Shown: positions 1 to 9,107, numbered from the stretch's first letter. The stretch: 64,000 nt of DNA from JBEIQE01 sp040376705 (GCA_040376705.1 JBEIQE010000009.1:50885-114884), one strand, 5' to 3'. A program made the numbers and translations. The notes: generated by a model from the sequence alone, not told the origin.

Positions 1-584
1 AGCGCGAAGGCTGGGGCGAAGTTTCGGCCGCTAAATTGCTTGCCAGCATCAACGCCCGCCGCACTATTCCGCTCGAGCGGTTTATCTATGGTCTTGGTAT
101 CCGGCGTATTGGCGAGGCCAATGCCAAACTGCTGGCCCGCCATTACCTGAAGCTCGATAACTTTATGGCGCAGATGCAGGCTGCGGCAGAGCCAACAAGC
201 GAAGCCTGGCACGACCTTGAAAGCATCGAGCGCATGGGGCCGATCATTGCGCAGGAAGTGGTGGATTTCTTTAAGGAGCCGCACAACCGCGAGCTTGTGC
301 TCGAGCTGGCCAAAGAGATAGATGTGCAGGACGCAGCAGCGCCAGTAGCTAATGGCGCGCTCTCGGGCAAGAGAGTAGTATTCACCGGTACCCTTACGCT
401 GATGAGCCGGCAGGAAGCCAAAGCCAAAGCCGAAGCGCTGGGCGCTAAGGTATCTGGTAGCGTCTCTAAAAAGACTGACTTTGTGGTGGCTGGCGCTGAT
501 GCTGGCAGCAAACTGAAGGACGCCACCGCGCTGGGCGTGAAGGTACTTACCGAGCAGGAATGGGCCCAACTGAGCGGTAGCTAG
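1..584 (+). CDS. ligA: NAD-dependent DNA ligase, C-terminal part (partial)
   Basis: The gene enters the window already open, so only about 193 C-terminal residues are visible. They cover the helix-hairpin-helix region (IYGLGIRRIGEANAKLLA; then a second hairpin around IERMGPIIAQEV) followed by a BRCT domain (LSGKRVVFTGTL ... LGAKVSGSVSKKTDFVVAG). This order is typical of bacterial LigA, which seals nicks with NAD as cofactor during replication and repair. The adenylation and OB domains lie outside the window. The stop codon overlaps by four bases the convergent stop of the small exported-protein gene. Confidence 0.95.
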   Translation, partial: REGWGEVSAAKLLASINARRTIPLERFIYGLGIRRIGEANAKLLARHYLKLDNFMAQMQAAAEPTSEAWHDLESIERMGPIIAQEVVDFFKEPHNRELVLELAKEIDVQDAAAPVANGALSGKRVVFTGTLTLMSRQEAKAKAEALGAKVSGSVSKKTDFVVAGADAGSKLKDATALGVKVLTEQEWAQLSGS

Positions 585-1027
585 CGCCGCTGGGCAGGGA
601 CATGGCCGCGATAGACAGTCACGCCGTTTTCGCGCGTTTGGCCCACGCGCGGTTCGCGGCCACCGGTAATGACTTCAATATCACGGCTGGTGCGGCGGCG
701 CTGGGTTTGCGCTACAGCGGGGGCGAGCTGCTCGACCACTGGCGGCAGGCCGGTTGCGGTAGAGGTTACGGGGGCATCAAGCCGGTCCATCAGTTTTAAA
801 AATTCTGGCGGGAGCTGATCGTTACTCACGGCGCAGTCTGCCACGATTGGTGCTGGCTCAGCGGGCTTGAAGTCCATTTGCGGGGTAGCGGGTTTTGGCG
901 TTTCAAACCCCGGCACCACCAGCGGCAAAGCCAAGGCTGGTCCGCTGGGCGATTGCTCGGCCTGCGCCGCACATGGAATGGCCAGCAGCAATACAAGCGC
1001 CAGCCATTTCATGTGGGTGCAATACAT
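581..1027 (-). CDS. Small exported protein of unknown function
   Basis: 148 residues with an N-terminal signal peptide (hydrophobic stretch WLALVLLLAIPCAAQA, likely cleavage after AQA), then a proline-rich segment and a basic C-terminus. No family was recognised. The ATG lies one base after the pntB stop (TAAG-ATG), so translation is probably coupled to the transhydrogenase operon; an internal ATG at 1012 would still keep the signal peptide. It may simply be a downstream passenger of the pnt operon. Confidence 0.6.
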   Translation of the reverse strand: MYCTHMKWLALVLLLAIPCAAQAEQSPSGPALALPLVVPGFETPKPATPQMDFKPAEPAPIVADCAVSNDQLPPEFLKLMDRLDAPVTSTATGLPPVVEQLAPAVAQTQRRRTSRDIEVITGGREPRVGQTRENGVTVYRGHVPAQRR

Positions 1028-1028
1028 C

Positions 1029-2426
1029 TTAGTGAGCCAGTGACTTTACAATCTCTTCGCACATCTTCTTGGCATCAGCGAACAGCATCATGGTATTGGG
1101 GCGGAAGAACAACTCGTTCTCCACGCCAGCATAGCCAGATGCCATCGAGCGCTTGATGAACAGCACGGTCTTGGCCTTCTCGACATCGAGAATGGGCATA
1201 CCGTAGATGGGCGATGAGGGATCGGTCTTGGCAGCCGGATTGGTCACGTCATTAGCGCCAATCACAAAAGCCACATCGGCCTGGCTGAAATCGCGGTTGA
1301 TTTCCTCCAGCTCAAAAACTTCATCATACGGCACATTGGCTTCGGCCAGCAGCACATTCATATGGCCGGGCATGCGGCCCGCAACCGGATGAATAGCGTA
1401 ACGAACAGATACGCCCTCTTTCTTGAGCAGGTCGCACATTTCGCGCAAGCTATGCTGCGCCTGTGCTACCGCCATACCATAACCCGGTACGATGATGACC
1501 GACGATGCGTTTTTCATGATGTAGGCGGCATCTTCAGCCGAGCCGGCCTTAACCACCTTGTCGCCCTGCATACCGGCGGCGCCAGCTGCGGCAGCATCGG
1601 TGCCGAAGCCACCAAGGATCACGTTCCAGATCGATCGGTTCATACCCTTGCACATAATGTACGAGAGAATGGCGCCGGATGAACCCACCAGAGCACCCGT
1701 AATAATGAGCAGCGGGTTTTGCAGCGTAAAGCCAATACCGCAAGCGGCCCAACCCGAGTAGGAGTTGAGCATGGAGATTACCACCGGCATATCGGCACCG
1801 CCAATTGGCAGAATGAGCAGGAAGCCCAGTGCCAATGAGAGGATAACGATAAGCCAGAACGCACCTGCCGACTGCGTGGTGCACAGCATGATGATGAGCA
1901 GGAAGATGGCTGCACCAATACCAAGGTTAAGCAGATGCTGCCCCTTGAACATCAGCGGCTTGCCCGAAACCAGACCCTGCAGCTTGGCAAATGCCACGAT
2001 GGAGCCGGAGAAAGTGATGGCACCAATCGCCACACCAAGGCTCATCTCGATGAGGGAGCCGATGTGAATTGCACCCGGCTCGCCAAGGCCGAAACTAACA
2101 GGCGCTGTGAAGGCGGCAATTGCCACGAATACAGCGGCAAGACCTACAAGCGAATGAAAGCCGGCCACCAGCTGCGGCAGCGCCGTCATTTCAATTTTAA
2201 GGGCGATGTAGGTACCGATGCTGCCACCAATCGCGATAGCGATGAGCAGCGGCAGATAGGTATGCATACCCGGGCCCAGCAACGTGGTAATAATGGCGAT
2301 CACCATACCCGCGATGCCGTAGTTATTACCCTGACGGGCAGTTTCAGGTGAAGACAAGCCACGCAGCGCCATGATGAAGCAGATGGCGGAGACAAGGTAG
2401 GCGAGTGAGGCGATAGTGCTGGTCAT
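1029..2426 (-). CDS. pntB: NAD(P) transhydrogenase subunit beta
   Basis: 465 residues, the usual length of PntB. The N-terminal half is a chain of membrane helices forming part of the proton channel. The C-terminal third is the NADP(H)-binding domain III, with the fingerprint VIIVPGYGMAVAQAQ near residue 310 and VIGANDVTNP further on. Together with the two alpha genes just upstream it couples proton flow across the inner membrane to hydride transfer from NADH to NADP+. It is last of the three pnt genes, and a Shine-Dalgarno AAGAAGG precedes the ATG. Confidence 0.97.
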   Translation of the reverse strand: MTSTIASLAYLVSAICFIMALRGLSSPETARQGNNYGIAGMVIAIITTLLGPGMHTYLPLLIAIAIGGSIGTYIALKIEMTALPQLVAGFHSLVGLAAVFVAIAAFTAPVSFGLGEPGAIHIGSLIEMSLGVAIGAITFSGSIVAFAKLQGLVSGKPLMFKGQHLLNLGIGAAIFLLIIMLCTTQSAGAFWLIVILSLALGFLLILPIGGADMPVVISMLNSYSGWAACGIGFTLQNPLLIITGALVGSSGAILSYIMCKGMNRSIWNVILGGFGTDAAAAGAAGMQGDKVVKAGSAEDAAYIMKNASSVIIVPGYGMAVAQAQHSLREMCDLLKKEGVSVRYAIHPVAGRMPGHMNVLLAEANVPYDEVFELEEINRDFSQADVAFVIGANDVTNPAAKTDPSSPIYGMPILDVEKAKTVLFIKRSMASGYAGVENELFFRPNTMMLFADAKKMCEEIVKSLAH

Positions 2427-2429
2427 GAT

Positions 2430-2825
2430 TTACTTGGCCTTCTTTTTGTACATTTGCAGCATGCGCTGGGTCACAATGAAGCCACCGAAGATATTGATGG
2501 ACGCCAGCAGAACGCCAAGCACACCCATGAACGAGCTGAAGCCGAAATCACTCGGGCCAGCCGCGATGAGCGCACCAACGATGATGACTGACGAAACGGC
2601 GTTGGTTACCGCCATGAGCGGGGAATGCAGCGCAGGCGTAACGCGCCATACGACATAGTAACCTACAAATACCGCGAGCACGAAGATGGTAAGACCCTGC
2701 ACAAAGAAGGGTGAGCTGGCTGTTGCCTGCTCGGCCATGGCTGTAGCCAGCTGCTGGGAGAGGCTATCGGCCTGCTCGGCCAAGGCGCGCAGATGGTCGC
2801 CAATTGTGTTGGGGGTATCGCTCAT
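2430..2825 (-). CDS. pntAB: NAD(P) transhydrogenase subunit alpha, membrane part
   Basis: 131 residues with three to four hydrophobic helices (for example FFVQGLTIFVLAVFVGYYVV and a second cluster around SVIIVGALIAAG). It corresponds to the C-terminal membrane domain that is fused to the alpha subunit in E. coli but separate in Rhodospirillum and many alphaproteobacteria. Its ATG overlaps the stop of pntAA by four bases (ATGA) and is preceded by AAGAAGGAGC. It ends three bases before pntB. Confidence 0.95.
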   Translation of the reverse strand: MSDTPNTIGDHLRALAEQADSLSQQLATAMAEQATASSPFFVQGLTIFVLAVFVGYYVVWRVTPALHSPLMAVTNAVSSVIIVGALIAAGPSDFGFSSFMGVLGVLLASINIFGGFIVTQRMLQMYKKKAK

Positions 2826-3967
2826 GCTGCGGCTCCTTCTTTAGGTACAAAATTGGGGTGAACGGTTGCGCCGTCTTTGGTCAGGCAGCTGGCCTTGACG
2901 ATTTCATCGGCAAAGTCGGGCTTGAGGGCCTTGGTCTCTTTATCGATCAGCGGGGTGATGAACGCGACGAGGTTGCGAGCATAAAGCGCTGAGGCATCTG
3001 CCGGAATGCGCGACGGGATGTTGAGCAGGCCAAGGATTTTTACACCACCGACCTCATGGGTCTGGCCCGGCTTGGTGAGGGTGCAGTTGCCGCCCTGCTC
3101 GGCGGCCATATCGATGATGATCGAGCCCGGCTTCATGGTCTTGACCATATCCTCGGTTACCAGCACCGGTGCCTTGCGACCCGGAATAAGCGCGGTGGTG
3201 ATCACAATGTCCTGATTCTTGATGGTATCGGCAATCAGCTGTGCCTGCTTGGCCTTGTAAGCGTCGCTCATTTCCTTGGCATAACCGCCGGATGTTTCGG
3301 CCTGCTTGGCCTCCTCATCGTCAACCATCACGAACTTGCCGCCGAGGCTCTCAACCTGCTCTTTAGCAGCAAGGCGTACGTCGGTAGCGCTCACAACAGC
3401 GCCAAGGCGCTTGGCGGTGGCAATAGCCTGCAGGCCTGCAACGCCTGCGCCCATAACCAGTACTTTGGCGGGCGGCACAGTGCCGGCGGCGGTCATCATC
3501 ATGGGGAAGGCTTTACCATAGGCATGCGCCGCCTCAAGCACGGCACGGTAACCAGCCAGATTGCTCTGCGATGACAGCACATCCATAACCTGTGCACGGG
3601 TAATACGCGGCACAAACTCAAGCGCGAAGGTGCTGAGCTTGCGGCCATTATAAGTGTCGAGCAAGGCCGTGTCCGAATAGGGCGAGAGCATGGCAATAAG
3701 GGTTGCACCTTCAGGGTAGGCTGCCACATCAGCCGCGTCAGGGCGCTGCACCTTGATAATAAGCTCGGCTCCACTAAGCGTGCTCGCCAGATCGCCCACA
3801 GTGGCGCCAGCTGCCTCATAGGCAGCATCGGTTACCGAAGCGCTGATGCCTGCACCAGCCTCAACCGCCACGCTAGCCCCAAGGGCAATGAGCTTCTTCA
3901 CGCTATCCGGCGTGGCAGCTACGCGGTTTTCGCCAGCCTTGCGCTCTTTGAGTACGGCAATCTTCAT
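2822..3967 (-). CDS. pntAA: NAD(P) transhydrogenase subunit alpha, NAD-binding part
   Basis: 381 residues of the alanine dehydrogenase/transhydrogenase family. The start MKIAVLKERKAGENRVA is characteristic, and the Rossmann fingerprint VMGAGVAGLQAIATAKRLGA is at residues 171-190. This is the soluble NAD(H)-binding domain I. It is the first gene of the pnt operon, with a strong Shine-Dalgarno GGAGGG eight bases before the ATG. Because alpha is split, the enzyme is the three-subunit type. Confidence 0.97.
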   Translation of the reverse strand: MKIAVLKERKAGENRVAATPDSVKKLIALGASVAVEAGAGISASVTDAAYEAAGATVGDLASTLSGAELIIKVQRPDAADVAAYPEGATLIAMLSPYSDTALLDTYNGRKLSTFALEFVPRITRAQVMDVLSSQSNLAGYRAVLEAAHAYGKAFPMMMTAAGTVPPAKVLVMGAGVAGLQAIATAKRLGAVVSATDVRLAAKEQVESLGGKFVMVDDEEAKQAETSGGYAKEMSDAYKAKQAQLIADTIKNQDIVITTALIPGRKAPVLVTEDMVKTMKPGSIIIDMAAEQGGNCTLTKPGQTHEVGGVKILGLLNIPSRIPADASALYARNLVAFITPLIDKETKALKPDFADEIVKASCLTKDGATVHPNFVPKEGAAA

Positions 3968-4053
3968 AACAGCTATCCCTCCAGAATATCTGCGCCAAGG
4001 TGCCTGAAGAATCGCCCCTTGTGAAGGCCTACAGAATCCCGCAAATATGAACT

Positions 4054-5652
4054 ATGGAAACATTCACAATCTGCCTCGTTCTCGCCCTCTACGCCTTTGT
4101 CCTCAAGCTGATTGGGCGTAAATTAGGCATAATCGACCCCATCGTGCTGGTGGCTGGCGGTTTGCTGCTGGCCCTGGTGCCGTTTATTCCGCCCCTGAAG
4201 ATCGACCCCAAGCTGGCGATGGTCATTTTCCTGCCGCCAGTGCTGTATCAGGCAGCACTCAGCCTGTCGTGGCGCGAATTTACCCATAATATGCGCTCGA
4301 TTCTTGTGCTGGCTGTTGGCCTTGTGCTGGTAACTGCCGCTGCAGTGGCTGGCGTGGCACATTGGGTTATCGGCATGCACCTGGGTGCGGCTTTTGTACT
4401 GGGCGCAATTGTCTCCCCGCCCGATGCCGTGGCCGCCAATGCTGTACTCAGCAAACTGCGTGTGCCCAAGCGCATTATTACGATTCTTGAAGGCGAAAGC
4501 CTGATCAACGATGCTACCGCGCTGGTGTTCTACACCTTTGCCGTTGCGGCTGTTGTAACCGGCAGTTTTAGTGCCAGTGAAGCACTGACTGACTTTATCT
4601 GGGTTTCGGTGGCCGGTATTGCCATCGGCCTTGTGATTGCCAGGATCACCATCCAGATCCACCGCCGGATTGAAGACCCACTGCTCGAGATCCTGCTGTC
4701 GCTTACCATTCCGTTCATTGCCTATATTGCGGCCGAACATGTGCATGCCTCGGGTGTTCTAGCAGTAGTGGCCGCAGGCCTGCTGCGTGGCGCCTACTCG
4801 GCACGCGTTATGAGTGCAACCACCCGCGTACAGCTGCTCAGCATGTGGCAGATCATCGTGTTTGTGCTTAACGCCATCGGCTTCCTGATTATCGGTATCG
4901 AGCTGCGCACAGTAATTGCCTCACTACGCGATAGCGGCTTGAGCGCTGGCGATCTGGCACTCTACGCCGGTATTATTTGTGCAACCGTTATTGCCGTGCG
5001 CTTTGCGATTATCTATCCAGCGGCATGGTTGCCGCGCCTCTTCAGTGCCAAGTTCCGTGAGCGTGACCCCCTGCCCTCCATGGGCACGCTCACTGTTATG
5101 GGCTGGTCGGGCATGCGCGGTATCGTCTCGCTGGTTGCCGTGCTGGCGCTGCCCAGGATAACCGAAAACCCCTACGGCCAGTTCCCTGACCGTGACCTCA
5201 TCCTGTTCCTCGCTTACTCGGTGCTGCTGGTTACGCTGATTGGCCAAGGCAGCACACTGGGCTGGCTAGCGCGCAAGCTCAATGTTGAGGTTGCAGCCTG
5301 CAGCCCGTCACACGGCCGCCAGATCCGCGCCCGTTTGCGTGAGTCAGGCTTTGATGCCCTGCAGCGCTGGACCGAAGGTAAGAGTGCTACCGCTGTTGAG
5401 CGTTTAGGCCGCCATTATGAGCATATGCTGGCGCGCCTTAAAGCACCCGATAGCGACGATGCACTTGAAGAGCTGATTGAGCAGGACGCGCGCGACTACC
5501 GCGAACTGGCCCGTGCAGCCCTACGCGCCGAACGCCTGAAGCTGATGGAGATGCGCCGCAAAGGTGAGGTTGAGGATGACCTCGCCCTTGAGCTACAGCA
5601 AGAGCTCGACCTGCATGAAATTCTCATCGGTACTGAACGCGGTGTGGGCTGA
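4054..5652 (+). CDS. Na+/H+ antiporter, CPA1 (NhaP/YjcE-like) family
   Basis: 532 residues: about twelve transmembrane helices up to residue 410, then a charged cytoplasmic tail of about 120 residues. Typical CPA1 signatures are SPPDAVA (121-127) and ESLINDATA (148-156), whose Asp153 is the expected ion-binding acid. A later conserved block reads GMRGIVSLVAVLALP. It would exchange cytoplasmic Na+ (or K+) for protons at the inner membrane. It is divergent from the pnt operon, with an 86-bp gap. The exact cation cannot be told from sequence. Confidence 0.9.
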   Translation: METFTICLVLALYAFVLKLIGRKLGIIDPIVLVAGGLLLALVPFIPPLKIDPKLAMVIFLPPVLYQAALSLSWREFTHNMRSILVLAVGLVLVTAAAVAGVAHWVIGMHLGAAFVLGAIVSPPDAVAANAVLSKLRVPKRIITILEGESLINDATALVFYTFAVAAVVTGSFSASEALTDFIWVSVAGIAIGLVIARITIQIHRRIEDPLLEILLSLTIPFIAYIAAEHVHASGVLAVVAAGLLRGAYSARVMSATTRVQLLSMWQIIVFVLNAIGFLIIGIELRTVIASLRDSGLSAGDLALYAGIICATVIAVRFAIIYPAAWLPRLFSAKFRERDPLPSMGTLTVMGWSGMRGIVSLVAVLALPRITENPYGQFPDRDLILFLAYSVLLVTLIGQGSTLGWLARKLNVEVAACSPSHGRQIRARLRESGFDALQRWTEGKSATAVERLGRHYEHMLARLKAPDSDDALEELIEQDARDYRELARAALRAERLKLMEMRRKGEVEDDLALELQQELDLHEILIGTERGVG

Positions 5653-5696
5653 TTTCAGGTTAGTGCAGAAAAAATCGCGCGTTAACCCTTCTCTGC

Positions 5697-5725
5697 TTGC
5701 AAACTTGTGCGTTGCACCATAGAGT
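5697..5725 (+). promoter_or_regulatory. Candidate sigma-70 promoter of the leader/ABC exporter unit
   Basis: TTGCAA (5697-5702), a 17-base spacer and TAGAGT (5720-5725). It sits about 55 bases upstream of the leader-peptide ATG and downstream of the antiporter stop. The -10 match is weak. Confidence 0.35.
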
Positions 5726-5781
5726 AGCAACAGATTGCGCAACGCCTGCGCCATCACCAACCGCTAACGAGGGAGACAATT

Positions 5782-5838
5782 ATGACCAATTTTATTGGAT
5801 ATCTAGAACCAGTCATCTCCCCGGCCCTTCGAGCATAA
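5782..5838 (+). CDS. 18-aa leader peptide upstream of an ABC exporter
   Basis: An ATG preceded by GAGGGAGA (5769-5776) at good spacing opens an 18-codon frame, MTNFIGYLEPVISPALRA, ending in TAA. The last codons (5817-5826) form the 5' strand of a hairpin with 5857-5865, so a ribosome on this ORF would melt that hairpin. It contains two prolines but no codon run pointing to one amino acid. The strong ribosome site and the overlap with secondary structure suggest a regulatory uORF rather than a functional peptide. Confidence 0.5.
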   Translation: MTNFIGYLEPVISPALRA

Positions 5839-5882
5839 TCACCTGATTATGTATAAGGCCCGGAGAGAAAAACACCGGGTCC
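5817..5882 (+). promoter_or_regulatory. Alternative-hairpin attenuator in the ABC exporter leader
   Basis: Two mutually exclusive stems share one strand. Stem A pairs CTCCCCGGCC (5817-5826) with GGCCCGGAG (5857-5865), enclosing a perfect 7-bp inner hairpin CATAATC/GATTATG (5834-5851). Stem B pairs the same GGCCCGG (5857-5863) with CCGGGTCC (5875-5882). The 5' strand of A lies in the leader-peptide ORF. This is the usual architecture of translation-coupled attenuation or of a riboswitch. I could not match it to a known riboswitch class. The remaining 170 bases to the exporter ATG hold no further ORF with a good ribosome site. Confidence 0.5.
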
Positions 5883-6053
5883 GAGAAGCGAGAGAGCGGT
5901 TACGTCACCACTATAATTAGTCTGACACCCACCTCTAACTACCCGAGACTCCGGTTCGGTGCTGCGCATCTGTCTGCGTAATGCCGAGAGTTATCATGCA
6001 ACTGCTTTAACGCAGCGGCTTGTGCCTGCCCGCACGCGCCGCAAGGGGGAATC

Positions 6054-7832
6054 ATGTCTGCAAAGACGAGTAAGGATGAAGTGACGTTCCGCGAAATTGC
6101 GGGATTTGTCTGGAAGTACTGGCGGCGCACACCGGGTGCGGTGGCGGTTATTACGGGTGGTATTACGGGTGCTGTGCTTTTTGATGTTGCGCTACCCAGT
6201 GTCTCGCGCGAAATGACCAATGCCGTAACCAGTGGCGATCATTACAAGGCAGGGCTCATGCTGGGCACCTTCCTCGCCTCAGGCATCGGGTTCATGCTGT
6301 TCTGGCAGCTTGGGTACCGCCGCCTGTGCCGCGATACGATTGCGCATATGCAAAGCGTAACGCAGGAGGCCTTCGCCAAGGTGCAATGTGCAAGTACCGA
6401 CTGGCATGCCAATAGCTTTGCCGGCTCGACGGTACGCAAGGTCACCCGCGGTATGCATGCGTTCGATATGTTCAGCGATGCGATCATATCGGGCTTCCTG
6501 CCTACAGCGGTGCTGATTGTGGGGAGTATCGGTGTCATGCTGGTGCAGTGGCCGCTTATGGGCGTAGCAACGCTCATCTCGACCACGCTGTATGTAACAG
6601 CAGCCGTGCTCATGTCGACGCACTACATCGCGCCATCAAGCCGTGTAGCGATTAAGGAAGATACCGCCTTGAGCGCCACACTGGCCGATAGCGTGACCTG
6701 CAACAGCACGGTCAAGACCTTCGGGGCCGAGCGGCGTGAAGAACAGCGCCTGCGCGGCACCATGGAGAGCTGGGGCAAAGCCTCGCTCACCAACTGGCTG
6801 AGGCGGCAGGACATGTATGGCGTAATGGCCATGCTGGCTATGCTCAACCAGCTGGCCTTGCTGGGTATGCCTATCTGGCTATGGTCGCAGGGCAAGGCGG
6901 GTCCGGCTGAAATCGCCTACGGTCTGACTGCCTACTACCTGATGGGAGGTGCCATCAGGCAGGTACAGCAGCATGTGCAAACCCTGCAGCGTGCGACGAG
7001 CGATCTTGAAGATGTGGTCAAGCTCTCGCGCATGGAACTGGGGGTGGCCGATGTGCCGGGGGCGAGGCCTGCACGCATTGCACGAGGCGAAATCCGCTTC
7101 GAGCAGGTGGGCTTCAAGTACGCGGGCCAAGAGCGCGCCATTTACGATGGGCTGAGCGTGACCATCAAGTCAGGCGAAACCATTGGTTTGGTGGGCTCAA
7201 GCGGTTCGGGCAAGTCGACCTTCGTGAAGCTGCTGCAAAGGCTTTACGATGTAACTGATGGCCGCGTGCTGGTGGATGGTCAGGATGTGCGGTCACTCAC
7301 GCAGTCGAGCCTCAGGGCCCGTATTGCGCTGGTGCCGCAGGAGCCGGTGTTGTTCCACCGGAGCTTGGCCGAAAACATCCGCTATGGCCAGCCTGAAGCG
7401 GCCATGGAAGATGTAGTGGCTGCAGCACGGGAAGCCCATGCCCACGAGTTCATCGCGCGTCTGCCGCAAGGCTACGACACGCTGGTGGGCGAGCGCGGGG
7501 TGAAGCTCTCGGGCGGCGAGCGGCAGCGCGTTGCCATTGCCAGAGCGATTTTGGCAGATGCACCGGTGCTGGTGCTCGATGAGGCCACCTCGAGCCTGGA
7601 TAGCGTAAGCGAAGCGCTGATACAGGACGCGCTCGAGCGGTTGATGGATGGACGCACCACAATCATCGTGGCCCACCGTCTCTCAACCTTGCGGGCGGTC
7701 GACCGGATCCTGGTGTTTGATAAGGGCCGGATTGTTGAGCAAGGCTCTCATGCCGAGTTGCTCTCGATCAGCGGTGGTCATTACCAGCGCCTCTATGAGA
7801 CCCAGCAGCTGGGCGTTGGTGAAGTGGTGTAG
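6054..7832 (+). CDS. ABC exporter, fused permease-ATPase (MsbA-like)
   Basis: 592 residues, the standard length of a half-size exporter. About six transmembrane helices occupy residues 25-320. The nucleotide-binding domain follows, with Walker A GLVGSSGSGKST near 378, signature LSGGERQ near 484, Walker B VLVLDEATSSLD near 505 and the H-loop IIVAHRLS near 538. It would work as a homodimer exporting a lipid, drug or peptide; the substrate is not evident. GGGGGA precedes the ATG. Its long structured leader suggests expression is controlled after transcription starts. Confidence 0.92.
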   Translation: MSAKTSKDEVTFREIAGFVWKYWRRTPGAVAVITGGITGAVLFDVALPSVSREMTNAVTSGDHYKAGLMLGTFLASGIGFMLFWQLGYRRLCRDTIAHMQSVTQEAFAKVQCASTDWHANSFAGSTVRKVTRGMHAFDMFSDAIISGFLPTAVLIVGSIGVMLVQWPLMGVATLISTTLYVTAAVLMSTHYIAPSSRVAIKEDTALSATLADSVTCNSTVKTFGAERREEQRLRGTMESWGKASLTNWLRRQDMYGVMAMLAMLNQLALLGMPIWLWSQGKAGPAEIAYGLTAYYLMGGAIRQVQQHVQTLQRATSDLEDVVKLSRMELGVADVPGARPARIARGEIRFEQVGFKYAGQERAIYDGLSVTIKSGETIGLVGSSGSGKSTFVKLLQRLYDVTDGRVLVDGQDVRSLTQSSLRARIALVPQEPVLFHRSLAENIRYGQPEAAMEDVVAAAREAHAHEFIARLPQGYDTLVGERGVKLSGGERQRVAIARAILADAPVLVLDEATSSLDSVSEALIQDALERLMDGRTTIIVAHRLSTLRAVDRILVFDKGRIVEQGSHAELLSISGGHYQRLYETQQLGVGEVV

Positions 7833-7839
7833 TAAGTGG

Positions 7840-7870
7840 CTCCCTCTCCCGTCAAACGGAGAGGGAGTTT
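7840..7870 (+). terminator. Hairpin after the ABC exporter (terminator or REP-like)
   Basis: CTCCCTCTCCCG-TCAAA-CGGAGAGGGAG followed by TTT, just after the exporter stop. The CCCTCTCC/GGAGAGGG core resembles the palindrome inserted in the desaturase gene at about 15.5 kb, so it may be a repeat copy acting as a terminator. Confidence 0.55.
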
Positions 7871-7887
7871 CCTGATTCAGCTGATAT

Positions 7888-8160
7888 TTAATTTAACTGA
7901 TAAAGGGCATCCGCATGAATGAACTCGGCAGGTTTGATGATGCCAACTGACGCCACGATGATGCTATGCAGCTTGCCATCGAGGTTATCGGTCCAGAAAT
8001 GCAGGAATTTCTTGAGCACAGGGAAGCGCGGGGCAATGTCGAGCTCCTGCCAGATATACTCCTGCAGGACGGCCGGATGGTCCGGCATGTGATAGATAAT
8101 CTGCGCCGTGGTGAGACGGTAATTCTCCAGCTGGCGTTTAAAATCCTCACTCGCAGTCAT
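7888..8160 (-). CDS. usg: Usg family protein
   Basis: 90 residues with the family's characteristic run YRLTTAQIIYHMPDHP, then WQELDIAPRFPVLKKFL and a GKLHSI block ending in KPAEF. Usg is a small alphaproteobacterial protein first noted upstream of the trpF region; its biochemical function is not established. Here it stands alone with no trp genes nearby. It is convergent with the ABC exporter and divergent from the next gene. Confidence 0.85.
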   Translation of the reverse strand: MTASEDFKRQLENYRLTTAQIIYHMPDHPAVLQEYIWQELDIAPRFPVLKKFLHFWTDNLDGKLHSIIVASVGIIKPAEFIHADALYQLN

Positions 8161-8309
8161 AGGCGTATTCTTTCTCCCAAACCCGTGTTCACTCTTTCTC
8201 TCTTTGTTCCAGTTTGCGCAGCGATGGTTATTAAAAAGTTAACTCGTTATTTTTCAATAATTTGGCGGCAGTATTGAAAGGCTTAATTGGTTTTCTGTAG
8301 GCTGTAGAT

Positions 8310-9107
8310 ATGGGATCAAAACTCGGTTTATTGAAACGCCTTTTGCATATGGAGTTTTTCCGCCCCTCTTCTGAGGCGGAAATGCTCAAGGTCATGCAGG
8401 AACGGCAGTACCGTTTTATCGCCGACAGCAACCATTTTTCGGAACCCACGCAAGCGGGGGTCAGTGACCTCGCAAAGAAATTCGGTGCAATTTCAAAATG
8501 TATCGCATTTGAAGCTCCGCCAAAACTTGTGCAGCGTCTTGTATGCGATCTACCAGTAGCACGGCTTACCTACGTTGATGGCAACCCGATTCAGCAAGCA
8601 GATGTGCTCGGTCTGGCACAACGCGTGAAGGTAGCTGATCGACAAGGTATAGTACCGCACGGCGTCGATGTAGCAGCACAGTTTGAACAACTTGCATCTC
8701 CGCGCATGGGTGAGCCTCTTGCTAGCTATACGCCAGAGGCGATTAGTGCCCGCCTTAATGCTGATCGTCGGGTCGCCGCAACAATTCAGCAGAAAAGCCA
8801 CGGCCAACCTATGACTGTTGTATATGGTGCAGGGCACATGGGCCGCACCAACTCAATTGATGCATTCCTGCCTAAAGATCAGGTCGGTATTGTAGGGGTC
8901 TTTTCCGACCGCAAGTTCCTGCACGCATCCGCGCATGAGGTCGATGTATTGAAAGGTACCAACACTGAACAACGCTCGCTGGTAGAGTGGATGGATTTCA
9001 TCAAGCTAGAAGATACTGGCGAGGTGTTCATGAACGATGCCCTGCGCCAGCAGCGCAGCAACCCGAGCCAGCACCGTATTATCCCGATCGCAAAACTTAA
9101 GCCGTAA
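8310..9107 (+). CDS. Conserved hypothetical protein, possibly Tiki/TraB-like
   Basis: 265 residues with no signal peptide. Two motifs stand out: RFIADSNHF (35-43) near the start and VVYGAGHMGRTNS (170-182) further on. This pairing resembles the 'GExH'/'GxGH' histidine motifs of the Tiki superfamily (TraB/PrgY, ChaN, EreA), but the first glutamate is replaced by Asp. No enzymatic role can be assigned. It is a single gene between usg (divergent) and opgH (convergent). Confidence 0.55.
   Translation: MGSKLGLLKRLLHMEFFRPSSEAEMLKVMQERQYRFIADSNHFSEPTQAGVSDLAKKFGAISKCIAFEAPPKLVQRLVCDLPVARLTYVDGNPIQQADVLGLAQRVKVADRQGIVPHGVDVAAQFEQLASPRMGEPLASYTPEAISARLNADRRVAATIQQKSHGQPMTVVYGAGHMGRTNSIDAFLPKDQVGIVGVFSDRKFLHASAHEVDVLKGTNTEQRSLVEWMDFIKLEDTGEVFMNDALRQQRSNPSQHRIIPIAKLKP

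Noticed and set aside
5817..5900. Known riboswitch (mini-ykkC, yybP-ykoY, Mg-type, SAM-II)
   Set aside because: None of the conserved loop sequences I know for these classes could be found; reported only as an alternative-hairpin leader.
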